From CAYWYR01 sp964462685 (GTDB lineage Bacteria > Bacteroidota > Ignavibacteria > Kapaibacteriales > UBA2268): DNA of 64,000 bases. Below are positions 61,581 to 64,000 of this stretch, one piece after another. The DNA lies in assembly GCA_964462685.1 (NCBI GenBank), contig CAYWYR010000008.1, positions 69,253 through 133,252 of the forward strand, in the 5' to 3' direction. Numbering within the stretch: position 1 is the stretch's first letter; each line of letters begins with the position of its first letter. A program made the translations under genes and the position numbers. The notes beneath the pieces were generated by a model that saw only the letters and a program-made list of their open reading frames with translations, had not been told where the DNA came from and ran no database searches.

Positions 61581-62969
61581 ATGACTGGCAATTCTGATAT
61601 AACAAAAGATAGCACAATAGCGGCTTTGGCCACCCCGCCCGGTGTCGGCGGGCTTTCAATAATCCGTATCAGCGGGCCAGATGCATTCGATATAGTGGAC
61701 TCTGTATTTTCAACTGCCAAAGTCAACTCGCTCTCTGAAGCTGATCCCTACAGCATACACTACGGCAAAATCACGGATAAAGGTGAGCTGCTCGATACAG
61801 TAACGGTTTCCGTATTCAAATCGCCTAATAGCTATACAGGTGAAAATACCGCTGAAATAGGCAGCCACGGTGGAAATATCGTTTATCGGAGGGTACTGGA
61901 TCTTCTCTACCGCAAAGGTGCGCAGCCCGCACAGCCAGGTGAATTTACCAAAAGGGCGTTTATTAACGGTAAAATGGACCTTACGCAGGTGGAAGCGGTG
62001 GCGGATCTGATACATGCGGAATCCGAAGATGGGGCTAGGCTCGCCGCGTCTCAGCTATCCGGAAGTATGAGGGATAAGCTTATTTCTGTAAATGCCAACC
62101 TGAAAAGAGCTGCAGGGCTGCTTGAATTAGAACTGGATTTTTCCGAAGAGGAAGCAGGCTTCATCGATAGAGATGAACTTGACCAACTGCTTGGCGAAGC
62201 TGCGGAAATCTGTACCGAGCTTGCAGAGGGTTACCGTTCCGCCGATATATTGCGTTCGGGCTTACATGTAGCGATAGTTGGCCTTCCGAACGCTGGGAAA
62301 AGTACTTTATTCAATGCCCTGCTGGGTGAACAAAGAGCTATAACAAGCGATATAGCTGGCACCACTCGCGACTATCTGAAGGAAACCATAATGCTTGGCG
62401 GTTCTGCAGTACACCTGTACGATACCGCCGGAATAAGAGAAAGCGATGATACGATCGAGATAGAAGGTATCAAATTAGTGGAATCTGTTATGGAGAGAAG
62501 CAGCATAGTAGCCGTTCTTTCCGATATGTCGGATCAAAGCAGTTCAAAAATAAGCTATGATCTTTTGGAAAGTATCAGATCCAGATATCATGATAAAAAA
62601 GTAATATTTATCGGTACAAAAAGCGATCTTGTCAATAATAGAACATCATCTAAACAAGAGCTTGATATGGTTGTTTCTTCAGTATCGGGGGAAGGAATTG
62701 AAAAGTTCAAAAATTATCTGAAAGATTACTTAGAAGATGGGCTTAGAACGCTGGGAAACACAATAGTAAACCAAAGACAGGCTTCCCTGCTTAAAAGCGC
62801 CTCAGAGTTCATTATAAACGCAAAAGAGCTAAACCAGAACGGAGAGGGCAACGAACTTATCGGCTATGAGATACGGGATGCCGCTAAAGAGATATCCTGG
62901 ATAACGGGTGAGCGGTGGAGTGAGCAAGTACTCAACGATGTGTTTGCAGGATTTTGCATAGGAAAGTAA
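61581..62969 (+). CDS. mnmE: tRNA modification GTPase MnmE (TrmE)
   Basis: With MnmG it makes the cmnm5 group on U34 of certain tRNAs. The N-terminal folate-binding domain (IAALATPPGVGGLSIIRISG), helical domain with KMDLTQVEAVADLIHA, G domain in the middle (GLPNAGKSTLFNALLG, then IAGTTRDYL, DTAGIRES, and GTKSDL), and the C-terminal FCIGK with the catalytic Cys are all present. At 462 residues it is normal in length. The start overlaps no neighbour and is divergent to murE. Confidence 0.97.
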   Translation: MTGNSDITKDSTIAALATPPGVGGLSIIRISGPDAFDIVDSVFSTAKVNSLSEADPYSIHYGKITDKGELLDTVTVSVFKSPNSYTGENTAEIGSHGGNIVYRRVLDLLYRKGAQPAQPGEFTKRAFINGKMDLTQVEAVADLIHAESEDGARLAASQLSGSMRDKLISVNANLKRAAGLLELELDFSEEEAGFIDRDELDQLLGEAAEICTELAEGYRSADILRSGLHVAIVGLPNAGKSTLFNALLGEQRAITSDIAGTTRDYLKETIMLGGSAVHLYDTAGIRESDDTIEIEGIKLVESVMERSSIVAVLSDMSDQSSSKISYDLLESIRSRYHDKKVIFIGTKSDLVNNRTSSKQELDMVVSSVSGEGIEKFKNYLKDYLEDGLRTLGNTIVNQRQASLLKSASEFIINAKELNQNGEGNELIGYEIRDAAKEISWITGERWSEQVLNDVFAGFCIGK

Positions 62970-62989
62970 TATTAACACATGCTGTAGAG

Positions 62990-63180
62990 ATTCGTAATTA
63001 ATGTCTTATACTTCGACAGGCTCAGTATGACATTAATATGAATGACAGGGTTTTGGCTCAAGCACTGAATTCCACGGGCTATCGGCGCTCGGAATGACGG
63101 GTTACTATTATCCCGTAGCCCCGAAAGGCCATGTCATATTGAGCCTCTTGAAATATTAGACATGGACGAGGGTAATGGAT
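62990..63180. repeat. Interspersed hairpin repeats, cluster 5
   Basis: Three GTCA-stem-GAGC hairpins lie between mnmE and the type III restriction gene: 63008-63028 (ATACT/AGTAT), 63070-63096 (ATTCC/GGAAT) and 63136-63156 (ATATT/AATAT inside an outer CATGTC/GACATG pair). The whole intergenic space (62970-63262) has no gene. Confidence 0.85.
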
Positions 63181-63262
63181 AGTATGATACTAGACTTACT
63201 TTTCGACAGTAAGATTTAATAATTTGATACGAATTTTATTGTTAAGGATATCTATAAGATAC

Positions 63263-64000
63263 TTATCCAATTAATTGCCCTACTTTATTTACCACTTTAT
63301 ATTCTAATTCATCAAATTCGTTAAAGTGTGCTTTTCCACATTTGATTTTCAATTGTTCGTCTCCACTTAGTTTTGCTAAATCAACCTCTGGTGTTCCTGT
63401 GTCTTTAGTTTCAGCTACAAAGTAGATTTTCTTGTCGTCTTCAAATACCAAAGCCCAATCTGGATTGTAATTACCAATTGGTGTTGGGATTTTAAACCAA
63501 TTCGGAAGTTTAAAATAGAACTTGATTTGGTCGCTTGATTCACAGTCCTGGGCAAACCTGCTTTCAACTCCTGAATCTAAAGGCAAAAACTCTTCATAAA
63601 TCGTTTTAGAACTATCTGTTACTTCAAATGAAAAATCGTTTAAATACACTTCTAATTCCTGAGCTTCAAAAAGTGCCATTTCATATTCTGCTCCGCCAAT
63701 TTTTTGGTATTTTATTCCGTCAATCATTAGGTCATACAAAGTCCGTTTTATGGCTTGGGTTGTTAAGTCTAAAAACAGTTGTGGATTGATTAAAATATCT
63801 CCAATTCTGTCGGATTTAATTAATATCTCTTGAATGGTCGAACGTGTTAATTCTGTTTTACTCTGAATGTAACCTAAAACATCTGGTATTTTCCAAGAAT
63901 AGCTGTCGTAAGATTCTACTTTGTCACCTGCGTACATTGTTTCTACTCCTTCGTCTGTCATATTGATATTGACTTTAGTTGAACGAATAGAAGGTGCTTT
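63263..64000 (-). CDS. Type III restriction enzyme Res subunit, C-terminal part
   Basis: The frame is open to the right edge, so the gene continues beyond the window; 245 residues of its C-terminus are seen. The stretch NYNPDWALV followed by KIYFVAETKDTG is a PD-(D/E)xK nuclease motif (Asp, then Glu-x-Lys), and the segments APSIRSTKVNINMTDEGVE and ESRFAQDCESSDQIKFYFKL are typical of type III Res (DEAD/DEAH helicase-nuclease) proteins. The helicase motifs and the Mod methylase would lie outside the window. It is the second restriction system touched by this window. Confidence 0.88.
   Translation of the reverse strand, partial: KAPSIRSTKVNINMTDEGVETMYAGDKVESYDSYSWKIPDVLGYIQSKTELTRSTIQEILIKSDRIGDILINPQLFLDLTTQAIKRTLYDLMIDGIKYQKIGGAEYEMALFEAQELEVYLNDFSFEVTDSSKTIYEEFLPLDSGVESRFAQDCESSDQIKFYFKLPNWFKIPTPIGNYNPDWALVFEDDKKIYFVAETKDTGTPEVDLAKLSGDEQLKIKCGKAHFNEFDELEYKVVNKVGQLIG

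Overview
The window looks like a chromosomal segment of a Bacteroidota/FCB-group bacterium, possibly from the deeper Ignavibacteria/Kapabacteria side. The evidence is as follows: several secreted proteins end in type A type IX secretion (T9SS) sorting domains; the cytochrome cbb3 oxidase has a fused CcoNO; parvulins, CotH, kelch and BNR-type secreted proteins are abundant; Bacteroidota-type -7 boxes (TAnnTTTG) lie in front of several housekeeping genes; and clear Shine-Dalgarno sites precede many genes, which is less usual for core Bacteroidia. MurE carries the DNPR signature of meso-diaminopimelate ligases. The lineage call is inference, because there is no rRNA in the window.

Layout. 0-4.6 kb: an M16 protease pair, folC and a helical lipoprotein. 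4.7-9.1 kb: two tandem paralogous lipoproteins with BNR-like repeats. 9.2-11 kb: a type II restriction-modification pair strongly resembling HinP1I/HhaI (predicted GCGC). 11-13.6 kb: metG and a frameshifted small secreted gene. 13.7-19.8 kb: cbb3 oxidase and assembly genes (ccoS, ccoNO, ccoQ, ccoP, then ccoG, ccoH and a TauE/SafE-like protein). 20-28.4 kb: two small outer-membrane barrels, a CotH protein, a sensor kinase, ppa, a kelch protein and a DUF2141 protein. 28.4-33 kb: repeat-rich intergenic DNA with a broken VapBC-like module, a secreted protein and asnS. 32.8-34.2 kb: two UmuD-like proteins and a membrane protein. 34.3-39.4 kb: murC, an RHS relic, tRNA-Cys, efp, accB, a repeat island and trkH. 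39.5-46.2 kb: a 12-repeat propeller-like protein with an IPTL-CTERM-like tail, lipoproteins, an AhpD-like protein and a retropepsin-like/RimK pair. 46.4-51.2 kb: two parvulin chaperones and a pentapeptide lipoprotein. 51.2-58.4 kb: a methyltransferase, a block of T9SS cargo bracketed by an 83-bp direct repeat, a DUF1801-like gene and a BNR/Fn3 T9SS protein. 58.4-64 kb: YceI, pirin, murE, mnmE and the end of a type III restriction subunit.

Housekeeping genes are scattered singly among envelope and surface genes. The most notable observations are these. (1) In the tandem UmuD-like pair, one protein keeps an Ala-Gly cleavage site but has Glu in place of the catalytic Ser, while the other keeps Ser/Lys but has no cleavage site at the matching position. 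(2) A dispersed hairpin repeat family occurs in every repeat island; it shares a GAGC...(C/T)GA core but has different, compensating stem sequences, preceded by GTCA. (3) Several genes are broken or in decay (VapC nonsense, RHS relic, two frameshifts, a truncated gene duplicate). (4) A pirin gene has a perfect internal ribosome-binding site that would produce a form without its export signal.
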